From Pseudochrobactrum asaccharolyticum (GTDB taxonomy: Bacteria; Pseudomonadota; Alphaproteobacteria; Rhizobiales; Rhizobiaceae): DNA of 64,000 bases. The notes beneath the pieces are model-generated. The model saw only the letters and a program-made list of their open reading frames with translations, ran no database searches and was not told the origin of the DNA. The stretch is from NCBI RefSeq assembly GCF_003314995.1, contig NZ_QNRH01000009.1, positions 82,203 through 146,202 on the forward strand. Direction: 5' to 3'. The position numbers were made by a program, and so were the translations under genes. This document shows, one piece after another, positions 36,981-45,692 of the stretch. Each line of letters opens with the position of its first letter. The stretch's first letter is position 1.

Positions 36981-38354
36981 ATGAACATCAAACGCGCTTA
37001 CACTTTGGCGATTATTGTGATGCTGGGATTTGGCCTGATGCTGGGCTATGCCTTTTATCAGTTGCTGCGTGTGGAGCGCAGTCTGGCAAGCTATGTCGGC
37101 GAGAATATGCTTTGGGCGGTCAATCAGGCAGATCGGGAAACCCGTCGTTTCAGTGATGCATTGCTGCTGGATAATGCTGATAAGGACATGGTGCTGCTGC
37201 GACTGGAAATTTTGCAAAGCCGTATCAAGCTGTTGAGCGAAGGGCCGCAGCTTGAATATTTTCAAAAGATCGGTGCTGATACACAACTGAAAAACATTAT
37301 TGAGACTGTCGGGCGTGTTGAGCAGCGCTATGGAACGGGCGATAATTTTGCACTGTCAGATATTTTGTCACTTTACCGTGAAATTCAGCCGGTATTTAGT
37401 GATTTCGGCAGGATTGCCAATCTTTCAATGATTTATGAAAGAGATGCCGGTGGTGCGAACCGCGACCGGCAATTGCAGATTATTTATCTGATTACAGCGG
37501 CAGTCCTCGGTTTGACAACGGTGGGCGGATTGCTGTCATGGTTGCTCATCGTTAATATTAATTCGGCTAATCGCGCTAATCAGGAGTTGCTCCGCTATCA
37601 GGAAGAGCTTGAAGCAATCGTTGAACAGCGCACTAACGCTTTGAGCGTGGCGCTAAAAAATGAGAAAAAAGCCAATGAGATTTATAAGGGATTTCTGACG
37701 ACTGTATCACACCAGTTTAAAACGCCGGTGGCGATTATTGATCTGATTGCCCAGCGTTTTATACGGCATCCACAAGATATTGATGAGCCTAATGTGCTTG
37801 AAGCGGCAGGCAGAATTCGTGAATCCGTGAGCCGACTGTCCCGCATAGTTGAAAGCACAATCAGCGGTGAGATTGTTGATCATGAAGGGGTCAAGCTGAA
37901 CAAGTCAGACTTTGATCTGGTGGAGATGATCAGCCAGACCATTGCCTATCATCAGGAAATTTATGCGGAGCGTACTGTTGACTTTGATCAGCAAGTTCAG
38001 GCATTTCCCTATCATGGTGATAAAACACTGCTGGAGCAGATCATCATCAATCTCCTTGCGAATGCTGAAAAATACTCCCCTCCGGATCAACCTGTTATCG
38101 TTGTGGTTCGTTGTGAGGAAGATGTTTTCTCGTGTCGTATTAAGGATTTTGGTGCAGGAATTCCGGCAAGTGAAGCGGATAAGATTTTCAGCCGGTTTTA
38201 TCGTGCAAGTAATGTCGCGCATTTGTCCGGCAGTGGTCTTGGACTGAGTTTTTCACGGCAAATTGCAGAAATGCACGGCGGTGAGCTGGATTTAGCCGCT
38301 TTAGGTGAAGGCCATACAGAGTTTGAATTGAGACTGCCGGTAACGGGAGGATAA
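36981..38354 (+). CDS. Sensor histidine kinase next to the orphan solute-binding protein
   Basis: Product of 457 residues from ATG 36981; the upstream in-frame start at 36942 gives a poor N-terminus. A membrane helix lies at about 7-27 and another at about 172-196, with a helical periplasmic region of some 145 residues between them. The phospho-acceptor is His244 in LTTVSHQFKTPVAI. ATPase motifs are IIINLLANAEKYS, GAGIPASEADKIFSRF and GSGLGLSFSRQIAEMH. The response regulator starts 7 bp downstream. The signal could be the ligand of the nearby binding protein, but this is inference. Confidence 0.87.
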   Translation: MNIKRAYTLAIIVMLGFGLMLGYAFYQLLRVERSLASYVGENMLWAVNQADRETRRFSDALLLDNADKDMVLLRLEILQSRIKLLSEGPQLEYFQKIGADTQLKNIIETVGRVEQRYGTGDNFALSDILSLYREIQPVFSDFGRIANLSMIYERDAGGANRDRQLQIIYLITAAVLGLTTVGGLLSWLLIVNINSANRANQELLRYQEELEAIVEQRTNALSVALKNEKKANEIYKGFLTTVSHQFKTPVAIIDLIAQRFIRHPQDIDEPNVLEAAGRIRESVSRLSRIVESTISGEIVDHEGVKLNKSDFDLVEMISQTIAYHQEIYAERTVDFDQQVQAFPYHGDKTLLEQIIINLLANAEKYSPPDQPVIVVVRCEEDVFSCRIKDFGAGIPASEADKIFSRFYRASNVAHLSGSGLGLSFSRQIAEMHGGELDLAALGEGHTEFELRLPVTGG

Positions 38355-38361
38355 CACAGAG

Positions 38362-39006
38362 ATGACTGATCGTTTCAGAGGGACGAACGGCCGCGCACTG
38401 GTTATGTGTGTCGAAGATGAAAAGTATATTCGCGAAGAATTGGTTCGGGAATTGAAGCGTTCTGGACATGATGTCGTTGAAGCAAGCGATGGTGCTGCAG
38501 CATTAGCTTTATTGAAAAAGCAAATTCCGGATTTGATTATTTCGGATATTCTGATGCCGGAAATGGACGGATTAGAATTACTTGGGCAGGTGCGCTCAGG
38601 CACTGCTGAATTGAGCGCGATACCCTTTCTTTTTCTGTCAGCGCTTGCAGATCGTGACCGTATTCTTACAGCCTATCGGGCCGGTGTTGATGATTATCTG
38701 GTGAAGCCGGTGGATATGGGGGTTTTCCTCACGCAGGTCGATGCCAAATTACGATTAGTACAGAGAATTGAAAACAGAAAGCAGAATGCAGCACCGGGCG
38801 TGAATGCGAAGAAACTGTCTCCGCGGGAAATCGATGTGCTGGTGCATCTCGTTGATGGTAAAAAGAGTGCAGATATTGCTGTAGCGTTGCAAATCTCAGA
38901 CCATACGGTCAATGATTATATCAAGAGTATTTTCAAAAAATTAAATGTACATTCAAGAGCCGAAGCTGTGAAAGAGGCAGTTAAAAATAAAATTATTGAC
39001 CCCTAA
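38362..39006 (+). CDS. Response regulator with receiver and LuxR-type DNA-binding domains
   Basis: Product of 214 residues. The receiver has acidic residues in CVEDEKY, the phospho-acceptor Asp62 in IISDILMPEMDG and Lys in DDYLVKPVD. The C-terminal helix-turn-helix is KLSPREIDVLVHLVDGKKSADIAVALQISDHTVNDYIKSIFKKL. It is cotranscribed with the kinase. The giant autotransporter gene begins 198 bp downstream on the same strand and is a plausible target. Confidence 0.88.
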   Translation: MTDRFRGTNGRALVMCVEDEKYIREELVRELKRSGHDVVEASDGAAALALLKKQIPDLIISDILMPEMDGLELLGQVRSGTAELSAIPFLFLSALADRDRILTAYRAGVDDYLVKPVDMGVFLTQVDAKLRLVQRIENRKQNAAPGVNAKKLSPREIDVLVHLVDGKKSADIAVALQISDHTVNDYIKSIFKKLNVHSRAEAVKEAVKNKIIDP

Positions 39007-39081
39007 ACAGAGTACTCTGCATTGATCATATTAGTATTGTATTGTGTTCTTATATTTGCGATATGCGTGAAATAACTATTG

Positions 39082-39087
39082 TATAAT
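39082..39087 (+). promoter_or_regulatory. Possible -10 box of the autotransporter leader
   Basis: TATAAT occurs in a very AT-rich stretch between the response regulator and the autotransporter. No good -35 is at 16-18 bp; TTGCGA lies 20 bp upstream. If used, transcription would begin near 39094, exactly before a small hairpin (CCCCT 39096-39100 with AGGGG 39106-39110). Confidence 0.35.
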
Positions 39088-39143
39088 ATTAATACCCCCT
39101 AAATCAGGGGAATTGTTTCAACCAGATGATCAAATAAATTTTG

Positions 39144-39180
39144 CAGGCTGCCGAACCGGTGTTCGCGTGGCCTGTTTTTT
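39144..39180 (+). terminator. Intrinsic terminator within the autotransporter leader
   Basis: CAGGC (39144-39148) pairs with GCCTG (39170-39174), and inside CGAAC pairs with GTTCG around CGGT. Wobble pairs bridge the two parts with one bulged C, so the stem is about 13 bp. Six T follow at 39175-39180. It is the clearest intrinsic terminator of the region, yet lies only 24 nt before the autotransporter ATG. It may end the two-component operon, act as an attenuator for the autotransporter, or both. Confidence 0.75.
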
Positions 39181-39204
39181 ATTGTCTGATCTTTGGGGTG
39201 CGCG

Positions 39205-42200
39205 ATGTCATTGGTTCAAAAAAATCATTCTGTGGTTCTTTCGAAAGTTAAACGCATCCTGATGACCGGTGTGAGCATGGGCGCATTGTGCTTTATTGCG
39301 ACGCCTGAGCCGGTTTTTGCCCAGTCCTTTCCCCAGAATATTAATCCCGTACCATCTCCGGTTTTAAGTGACTTGGAGAAAAAAGGTGGCGTTGTTACGC
39401 ATAAGCCGGTTCCCCCAAAAAGTAATACTGGTAAAGATGCAACTGTTATTAAAGATGCAACAGCCGGTGGCCGCGGGAAGGATGGCGACTCCTTTACAGT
39501 AAGCAGCGGCAGCGGGCATTCAGCAACCGGATCAAATATATTCCTTGCTGGCAGTATCGGTGGAGCCGGTGGAAATGGCGGGTCTGCCGGTCGTGGTATG
39601 AAAGGCAATGCTGCTGCAGGTGGTGATGGCGGTAATGGCGGTAATGTAGGTGTAGGTAGTATCGGCGACTTAACCGTTCAAAATGGAAGTGGCATTGTTG
39701 CATTTTCGACTGGCGGACAAGGCGGTAAGGGTGGTGATGGCAGCGCATTAATCGACAACATTAAATCGGGCGCTGGTGGCAATGGTGGTCATGCCGGGCA
39801 GGTTTTAGTTACCAATAGCGGACGGATAGCTGTTACCGGTGATCAGTTCTTTGGCATTATTGCACAAGCTGTTGGTGGTCATGGTGGCAAAGCTGGTGAT
39901 GCTGACGGTGATTTGGCCAAAGCAAACGCTGCCCCGAGCGGTCATGGTGGTAAAGGCGGAACGCTTACGATCAGCAATACAGGTAATATTGCGACGAACG
40001 GTGTTGGTTCGGATGCAATCCATGGATTGTCCTTAGGTGGCAATGGTGCTGATGCGGCTGAGGCAAAATCCACTTTTAGAAGTGCTGCGAATGGCGTAGC
40101 AGGGAATGGCGGTCATGCTGCAACAGTGACAATTACCAATAATAAAATCATTGAAACTCATGGCGCACAGTCCAACGGTTTGGTTGGTAAGTCGGTTGGC
40201 GGTAAGGGCGGTAACGGCAATAATGTGACGCCCGGAGGCCTTGTTAATACAACCACTGCTGGCGGTGGTCACGGAGGTAATGGCGGAGCTGTCAATATCG
40301 GTAATGAGGGATCCATTACCATTGATAACGGGCACGCCATCTATGCTGAATCAACCGGTGGCAATGGTGGTCATGGCGGTTGGGCCGCGTCCGTCTTGGA
40401 TGCGACATCCGGCGACGGCGGACAGGGCGGCAACGGTGCCGAAGTCGATGTTACGAATAATAGCATAGTTAAAACGCTTGGCGATAATTCTGCTGCTGTG
40501 GTTGTCTCTTCTGCCGGTGGTAATGGCGGAAAAGGCGGACGCTCGGTTGGCGGTGCTGATGCGGCCAGCGGTTCGGGCGGTGTCGGGGGCAATGCCGGAG
40601 CTGTTTCGGTTACCAATAGCGGCTCGCTGATTACGGAAGGTGTCGTATCGAGTGCAGTTGTTGCTACCTCGGATGGTGGCTCAGGTGGTCGCGGAGGTGC
40701 ATCAATCGGCATTCACACCAGTGCTGAAGGTGGTGGCGCAGGCGGTAAATCAGACCGTGTAACAGTCGTGAATGACGGCACGATTTCGACAACACAATCT
40801 TCATCACTGGGTATTTTTGCCCGGTCGAATGGCGGACAGGGTGGTGCTGGCGGTCTGCAAGTCAGTGTTGCATCCAATGGCGGTCATGGTGGCAAAGGTG
40901 GCGCAGCCGGTGCGGTTTCTGTGACCAATAATGGCACAATCGAAACTGGTCTTGCTGCAAAGGACACATCTTCTGCCAATGTAACCGGCTCTGCTGCGAT
41001 TGTGGCGCAATCTGTCGGCGGCGCTGGCGGAAATAGCGGGGCCAGTATAACTGCCGCACCTTTTCTTTCCGGATCGGCCGGTGGCACAGGTGACGAAGGC
41101 GGCAATGCCGGTGCAGTTGATGTGACCACTGGTGCCGATAGTTCCATCACCACTTATGGTGACAGTTCTGCAGCGATTATTGCACAATCTGTTGGTGGTG
41201 CAGGTGGGAAGGGTGAACTGGTTGTTAGTGTTGCGGCAGGTCCGGTTGCCGGAACCGCAACATTGGGCACGATTGGTGGTAAAGGTGGTGATGGTGCAAC
41301 TGTTACGGTCAACAGCGGCGGTACAATCGCAACGCATGGCAATGGTTCCATTGGGGTATTGGCAAGTTCTGTCGGTGGCGAAGGTGGTGCCGGGGGATTA
41401 GCACTCGCCGGAGCGGCAAGTGCAAGCGTTTCAGGTGTTGCTGCCGTTGCACGTGAAGGGGGCAACGGGGGCAATGGCAGCACAGTAACGATTGATAATA
41501 CAGCTGTGATCGGCACAAAAGGCGAGTATGCAAGTGCTGTTGCGGCTATCTCTGCCGGAGGCCAAGGCGGGAAAGGTGGCTGGGCAGGCGGACTGAACGT
41601 TGCAACCATTCTTACTGCTTCCGGTGCAATTGCCGGAAACGGTGGCGCTGGCGGCGATGCAAGTGACGTGGTTGTTCATAATGCCGGTGCATTGACAACG
41701 CTGGGTAACGGCTCGGCCGGTATTTTTGCACAATCGATTGGTGGCCAAGGCGCATACGGTGGCAGCGCGCTCACGCTTGATCTTGGTGCAGATGCAGACC
41801 TTGCGATCTCTGCGGGTGGGCAAGGTGGTACTGGTGGTAATGCCGGTCAGATCAATATTGTAAATCATGGTGCGATCACGACCAGTGGCGCCGGTTCTGC
41901 TGCTATCTTCGCGGAATCCTTAGGTGGACATGGTGGTGATGGCGGTCTCGCTTTAGGTGGCTCTGGTGGTGCCGGTGGCAATGCAGCCGATGTTACAATT
42001 GAAAATCATGCCGGTTTGATCACTACAGGAGATTTTTCTGCAGCTATTTTAGCACAATCTCTGGGTGGCAAAGGTGGTGTAGCAGCTTCCGGTGATTTGG
42101 ATGAAACACTTGCCGGTACAGACGGGCGCAATGGTGATGCAGGAGCAGTTCGTATCAATAACAGCGGAGATATCCTGACGCTGGGTACTCGCTCCGATGC

Positions 42201-44559
42201 GATTGCTGTGTTGTCACAAGATGGTGCAGCTGCAGCTGTATCGGTTGTCAATACGGGTGAGATTTTTACCACAGGAGCCAAGTCTGCGGGGATTTCTGCC
42301 CAGTCCTTGGGTGAGGACAGCAGCGGTACGATCAGTATATCCAATACAGGCAGTGTCACCGTAACAGGTGAAGGTTCCGGCGCATTGGTTGCCCGCTCTG
42401 TTGTGATGCGCAATGATGCACCGGATGCAGCGCCGCTTATGAACATGCTTTCTGCGGATATGCTGACGTTCGATACAGCTGATTTTACGATGTTTGCGGA
42501 CAATGGTGCAGCGGGTAATATATCGATTAATCAGACAGGTAATTTGATTGCCACCGGTGCTGGTTCCTCGGCAATTTTTGCTCAGAGTACCGGTGCCACA
42601 AATGGCAATATTGACATTGTTGTGCAGGCCGAAAGTCTGCTGGTTGGTCACTCTGCCGGTGTGACCCTGATTGATGGTGCTGAAAACAGCCTTGCCAATC
42701 ACGGTATAATTACAGGCATAGGTAATACAGTTGGTTATATTCCGGGAACGGATGGCCAGTTATTTGAAGCCGGTTGGATTGACGGCATGGCGGTTGTGGG
42801 CACAACCGGTAATACCGCGGTGACAAATACGGGGCTTATGGTTGGTAATATTGACCTCGGCAGCGGTCGTAACACTTTCACCAACGCACAAGATGCATGG
42901 CTGGTCTCCGGCTCATTGATCGGTCTTGGTGGTCGGGCGGGTTCAGATTTTATCAATGATGGTATTCTGACGCCTGGTGGCAGCACAATGACCCAGACAA
43001 CACAGATTGATGGCAACCTCAACCAGACTGCGAATGGCCGTTATCTGGTCGGATTGGATTTTGCGGGTGGCACGCCTGCGAATGATCCGGTGATGGCGCG
43101 AATGGCTGCTGCTCCGCAATCGTCTTCTGCCTCGGGTAGTGCTGACCGGTTAAATGTGAGTGGTTCTGCAAATCTCGGCGGGTCTATGGCACTGAGTGTT
43201 GCCAATAGCGGCTATGCGAAAAGCGGGCGTAATGATTATGTCGCGCTTCGTGCCGAAGGCGGGGTGAATGATGATGGTATGCTTTTGGTTGCGCCAAATA
43301 CTGCTGTTGCCACTTACACGCTGGAGTATACAGATAAGGAAACAATTTTGGGGGCGAATATTGATTATGCCGCACGCGGACTAACCGAAAACGGCATATC
43401 TGTTGGCACTACGATTAATGCTATTCAGACTGATCAGACCTCGTCTGCATTCCGTCCTTTGGCTGAGGCGATTTTTGCCCAGCCGGATATTGCCAGCCTG
43501 CAAAGAACTTACGATCTTATTGACGGTGAAGGAACAGCCGGTGTTCAGCAGGCCTATTTCTCGGAAACCAATGCTTTCATAGGTGCCGTTTCACAACAGA
43601 GTAACCGCTGGAGCAATCCTTATCGCCAAGTCGGAGCAACTGTCGGGCAAGAGCGTGATTGTATTGTGAATAGCAATAGCTGTGAGGAAAGCCGCTGGCG
43701 TGGTTGGTATTCCGGTTTTGGCAGTGATGTCAGTATTGACGGTGATCCTTATGTGGTCGGCTCGAGTGATCTGAGCAGCCATAGTAAAGGTATGGCTGCC
43801 GGTTTTGATTATGAGCTTAATCAGAACCTGTTGCTTGGTCTCGCTGTCGGCATTGGTCAAACTGATTTCAAAGTGTCTGATCGTCTGACGCAGGGGGATA
43901 TAAGAACCGGACGCACTGCGCTTTATGGTGCTTATAAGCAGAATAATTTCTATGTAGATGGTCTTGTCGGTGTAGATTGGTTTGATGCCAGCACCAATCG
44001 CGTGGCGCAGATTGCGGCAACCGGTTCGACAGCCGCTTTCAGTGACCGGCTGCAAAACGATTTCTCTGGCTATGGTATTAATGCCCGCCTTGAGACCGGT
44101 TACCGCACGGATCTGGGCGGCGTACAGGTTACACCATTTGCGGCTTTGCAATTGTCTTCGTTCCGCATGAATGGCTCAACAGAACGGGCGGATGCAACAA
44201 GCGGCGATCTGGCACTTTATTACAAGGACAGAACGATCAATTCTGTACCTTTGTCGCTGGGCGCGCAGCTAGATACACAGCTTGAACTGGGTAAAAATGC
44301 CTACTTTGCACCATATATACGGGCGGCATGGGTGCATGAATTCTCCAATAAACGCTCAGTCGAGGCAGGCTTTACTGCTGCACCCGGTTATGAATTTGTG
44401 GTGCATGGTGCAGCGCAGGCACGGAATTCTGCTCAACTTGAAGCTGGCTTCAATGTGCAGATTGAAACGGGACTATCCCTCTACGGCAAGGTCACCGGTA
44501 ATTTCTCCGGTTCGGCGCATGATGTGTCGGGTTCTGGTGGTTTCCGATTGCGTTGGTAG
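39205..44559 (+). CDS. Giant glycine-rich autotransporter adhesin
   Basis: Product of 1784 residues from ATG 39205. The N-terminus is an extended signal peptide (charged SKVKR, hydrophobic ILMTGVSMGALCFIA, cut near VFAQS). Residues about 80-1040 hold some 20 repeats built from GGxGGxGG runs and strands such as VTNNGTI and AIVAQSVGG, expected to form a long beta-helix. The C-terminal 290 residues are an autotransporter barrel (GWYSGFGSDVSIDGD onwards) ending in GGFRLRW. It is of the same style as the large monomeric autotransporters of Brucella relatives and probably mediates attachment to surfaces or host matrix. The ribosome binding site is poor (TTTGGGG). Confidence 0.92.
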   Translation: MSLVQKNHSVVLSKVKRILMTGVSMGALCFIATPEPVFAQSFPQNINPVPSPVLSDLEKKGGVVTHKPVPPKSNTGKDATVIKDATAGGRGKDGDSFTVSSGSGHSATGSNIFLAGSIGGAGGNGGSAGRGMKGNAAAGGDGGNGGNVGVGSIGDLTVQNGSGIVAFSTGGQGGKGGDGSALIDNIKSGAGGNGGHAGQVLVTNSGRIAVTGDQFFGIIAQAVGGHGGKAGDADGDLAKANAAPSGHGGKGGTLTISNTGNIATNGVGSDAIHGLSLGGNGADAAEAKSTFRSAANGVAGNGGHAATVTITNNKIIETHGAQSNGLVGKSVGGKGGNGNNVTPGGLVNTTTAGGGHGGNGGAVNIGNEGSITIDNGHAIYAESTGGNGGHGGWAASVLDATSGDGGQGGNGAEVDVTNNSIVKTLGDNSAAVVVSSAGGNGGKGGRSVGGADAASGSGGVGGNAGAVSVTNSGSLITEGVVSSAVVATSDGGSGGRGGASIGIHTSAEGGGAGGKSDRVTVVNDGTISTTQSSSLGIFARSNGGQGGAGGLQVSVASNGGHGGKGGAAGAVSVTNNGTIETGLAAKDTSSANVTGSAAIVAQSVGGAGGNSGASITAAPFLSGSAGGTGDEGGNAGAVDVTTGADSSITTYGDSSAAIIAQSVGGAGGKGELVVSVAAGPVAGTATLGTIGGKGGDGATVTVNSGGTIATHGNGSIGVLASSVGGEGGAGGLALAGAASASVSGVAAVAREGGNGGNGSTVTIDNTAVIGTKGEYASAVAAISAGGQGGKGGWAGGLNVATILTASGAIAGNGGAGGDASDVVVHNAGALTTLGNGSAGIFAQSIGGQGAYGGSALTLDLGADADLAISAGGQGGTGGNAGQINIVNHGAITTSGAGSAAIFAESLGGHGGDGGLALGGSGGAGGNAADVTIENHAGLITTGDFSAAILAQSLGGKGGVAASGDLDETLAGTDGRNGDAGAVRINNSGDILTLGTRSDAIAVLSQDGAAAAVSVVNTGEIFTTGAKSAGISAQSLGEDSSGTISISNTGSVTVTGEGSGALVARSVVMRNDAPDAAPLMNMLSADMLTFDTADFTMFADNGAAGNISINQTGNLIATGAGSSAIFAQSTGATNGNIDIVVQAESLLVGHSAGVTLIDGAENSLANHGIITGIGNTVGYIPGTDGQLFEAGWIDGMAVVGTTGNTAVTNTGLMVGNIDLGSGRNTFTNAQDAWLVSGSLIGLGGRAGSDFINDGILTPGGSTMTQTTQIDGNLNQTANGRYLVGLDFAGGTPANDPVMARMAAAPQSSSASGSADRLNVSGSANLGGSMALSVANSGYAKSGRNDYVALRAEGGVNDDGMLLVAPNTAVATYTLEYTDKETILGANIDYAARGLTENGISVGTTINAIQTDQTSSAFRPLAEAIFAQPDIASLQRTYDLIDGEGTAGVQQAYFSETNAFIGAVSQQSNRWSNPYRQVGATVGQERDCIVNSNSCEESRWRGWYSGFGSDVSIDGDPYVVGSSDLSSHSKGMAAGFDYELNQNLLLGLAVGIGQTDFKVSDRLTQGDIRTGRTALYGAYKQNNFYVDGLVGVDWFDASTNRVAQIAATGSTAAFSDRLQNDFSGYGINARLETGYRTDLGGVQVTPFAALQLSSFRMNGSTERADATSGDLALYYKDRTINSVPLSLGAQLDTQLELGKNAYFAPYIRAAWVHEFSNKRSVEAGFTAAPGYEFVVHGAAQARNSAQLEAGFNVQIETGLSLYGKVTGNFSGSAHDVSGSGGFRLRW

Positions 44560-44577
44560 CAGGACAGACAGATTATT

Positions 44578-45126
44578 ATGCATACAATCATGAAGAAAGC
44601 AGCGTTGACAGGTTTAGCACTCTTGCTGGCGGGAGCATTCGCGCCAGTAATGGCGCAAGAGACAAAGCAAACAGAAAATGCTGCGCCATCGGCTAATCAG
44701 CAGACGCTGTCTCTTGCGACCAGTGGATGGCAGACCCGTTGCAGTGCTAAAGATCGTAAGGCTGCGCTGGAATGTGTGATTGAGGCCAGTGCTGTTTTGA
44801 ATAATAACGGTCAGCGCCTGACCGATTTTTCTATCCGAATACCTGAGCCTAAAGCTGCGCCGGTAATGCTGCTGCGTGTTCCGCTGGAAGTGTCGCTTGC
44901 AGCGGGGGTTAATGTAAAGGTCGATGAAGGAAAGCTGTTCAGCTATCCTTTGCAAACCTGCAATAATAATGGCTGTTTCATTGGTAATAAACTTGATCAG
45001 GATCTGCTGAAGGCGCTTATTAAAGGCAACAATCTTGTGATCGCCTTTAAGGATACGGCACAAAATGACATTCGCCTGTTATTGCCCCTCAACGGTTTTG
45101 GCGATGCCTTTGCTGCGGTGAAATAA
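44578..45126 (+). CDS. Invasion-associated locus B (IalB) family protein
   Basis: Product of 182 residues with signal peptide LTGLALLLAGAFAPVMA; ATG 44590 is an alternative start. Family features include SGWQTRCSAKDRKAALECVIEASA, RIPEPKAAPVMLLRVPLEVSL, and Cys in QTCNNNGCFIG that probably form disulfides. IalB of Bartonella contributes to entry into red cells, and homologues are common in Hyphomicrobiales with unclear roles. It begins 18 bp after the autotransporter stop, so the two are probably co-expressed. Confidence 0.88.
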   Translation: MHTIMKKAALTGLALLLAGAFAPVMAQETKQTENAAPSANQQTLSLATSGWQTRCSAKDRKAALECVIEASAVLNNNGQRLTDFSIRIPEPKAAPVMLLRVPLEVSLAAGVNVKVDEGKLFSYPLQTCNNNGCFIGNKLDQDLLKALIKGNNLVIAFKDTAQNDIRLLLPLNGFGDAFAAVK

Positions 45127-45135
45127 ACAACCTGA

Positions 45136-45648
45136 TCAGAACAAACGTGCCTGAAAGCTGCAACCTTCGAGTTGCAGCAGAGCTTCTTTTTTATCGAGGC
45201 CGCCGCTATAGCCGGTGAGTTTGCCATTGGCTCCGATCACCCGATGGCATGGCACAATGATGGAAATCGGATTGATGGCGTTTACACGGCCATAGGCGCG
45301 TGCGGAGCTTTTATGATCTGTGCGTTTTGCCAGTTCGCCATAGGTTGTAATCGTGCCATAGGGCACTTTGGCCAGTTCCAGCCATGCGGCTTTCAGAAAC
45401 GGGGTGCCAATTGGTGCCAGTGGCAGATCAAAAACACGCCTTTCGCGGGCAAAATATTGATGCAACTGTTCGGCAACATGCTTCACGGCCTGATCGTCGT
45501 GTCGCGTAACAGGTATTTGTGTTTGTGGCGGATGCACCCGACGATCATTATCAAAATCAAGCCGCATGACAGCGCCGTGATCGTTGACGATTGCGATCAT
45601 AGTACCGATCGGGGTTTCGATATTTCCTGAGTAGTACCGGTCTGTCAT
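45136..45648 (-). CDS. ogt: Methylated-DNA-[protein]-cysteine S-methyltransferase
   Basis: Product of 170 residues. The active-site cysteine is Cys134 in IIVPCHRVIG, preceded by the DNA-binding segment VPYGTITTYGELAKR and followed by LTGYSGGLDKKEALLQLEG. It repairs O6-alkylguanine and O4-alkylthymine by irreversible transfer to itself. It stands alone, converging on the IalB gene with a 9-bp gap. Confidence 0.94.
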   Translation of the reverse strand: MTDRYYSGNIETPIGTMIAIVNDHGAVMRLDFDNDRRVHPPQTQIPVTRHDDQAVKHVAEQLHQYFARERRVFDLPLAPIGTPFLKAAWLELAKVPYGTITTYGELAKRTDHKSSARAYGRVNAINPISIIVPCHRVIGANGKLTGYSGGLDKKEALLQLEGCSFQARLF

Positions 45649-45692
45649 GCTATGCCTGTCTCTATCTGTTAAGTTCCTATATCATTTGTATT

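Noticed and set aside
40804-41868. Several minus-strand open frames opposite the autotransporter passenger
   Set aside because: They mirror the glycine-rich repeats as Pro/Thr/Cys-rich sequences and change frame repeatedly, with no coding support.
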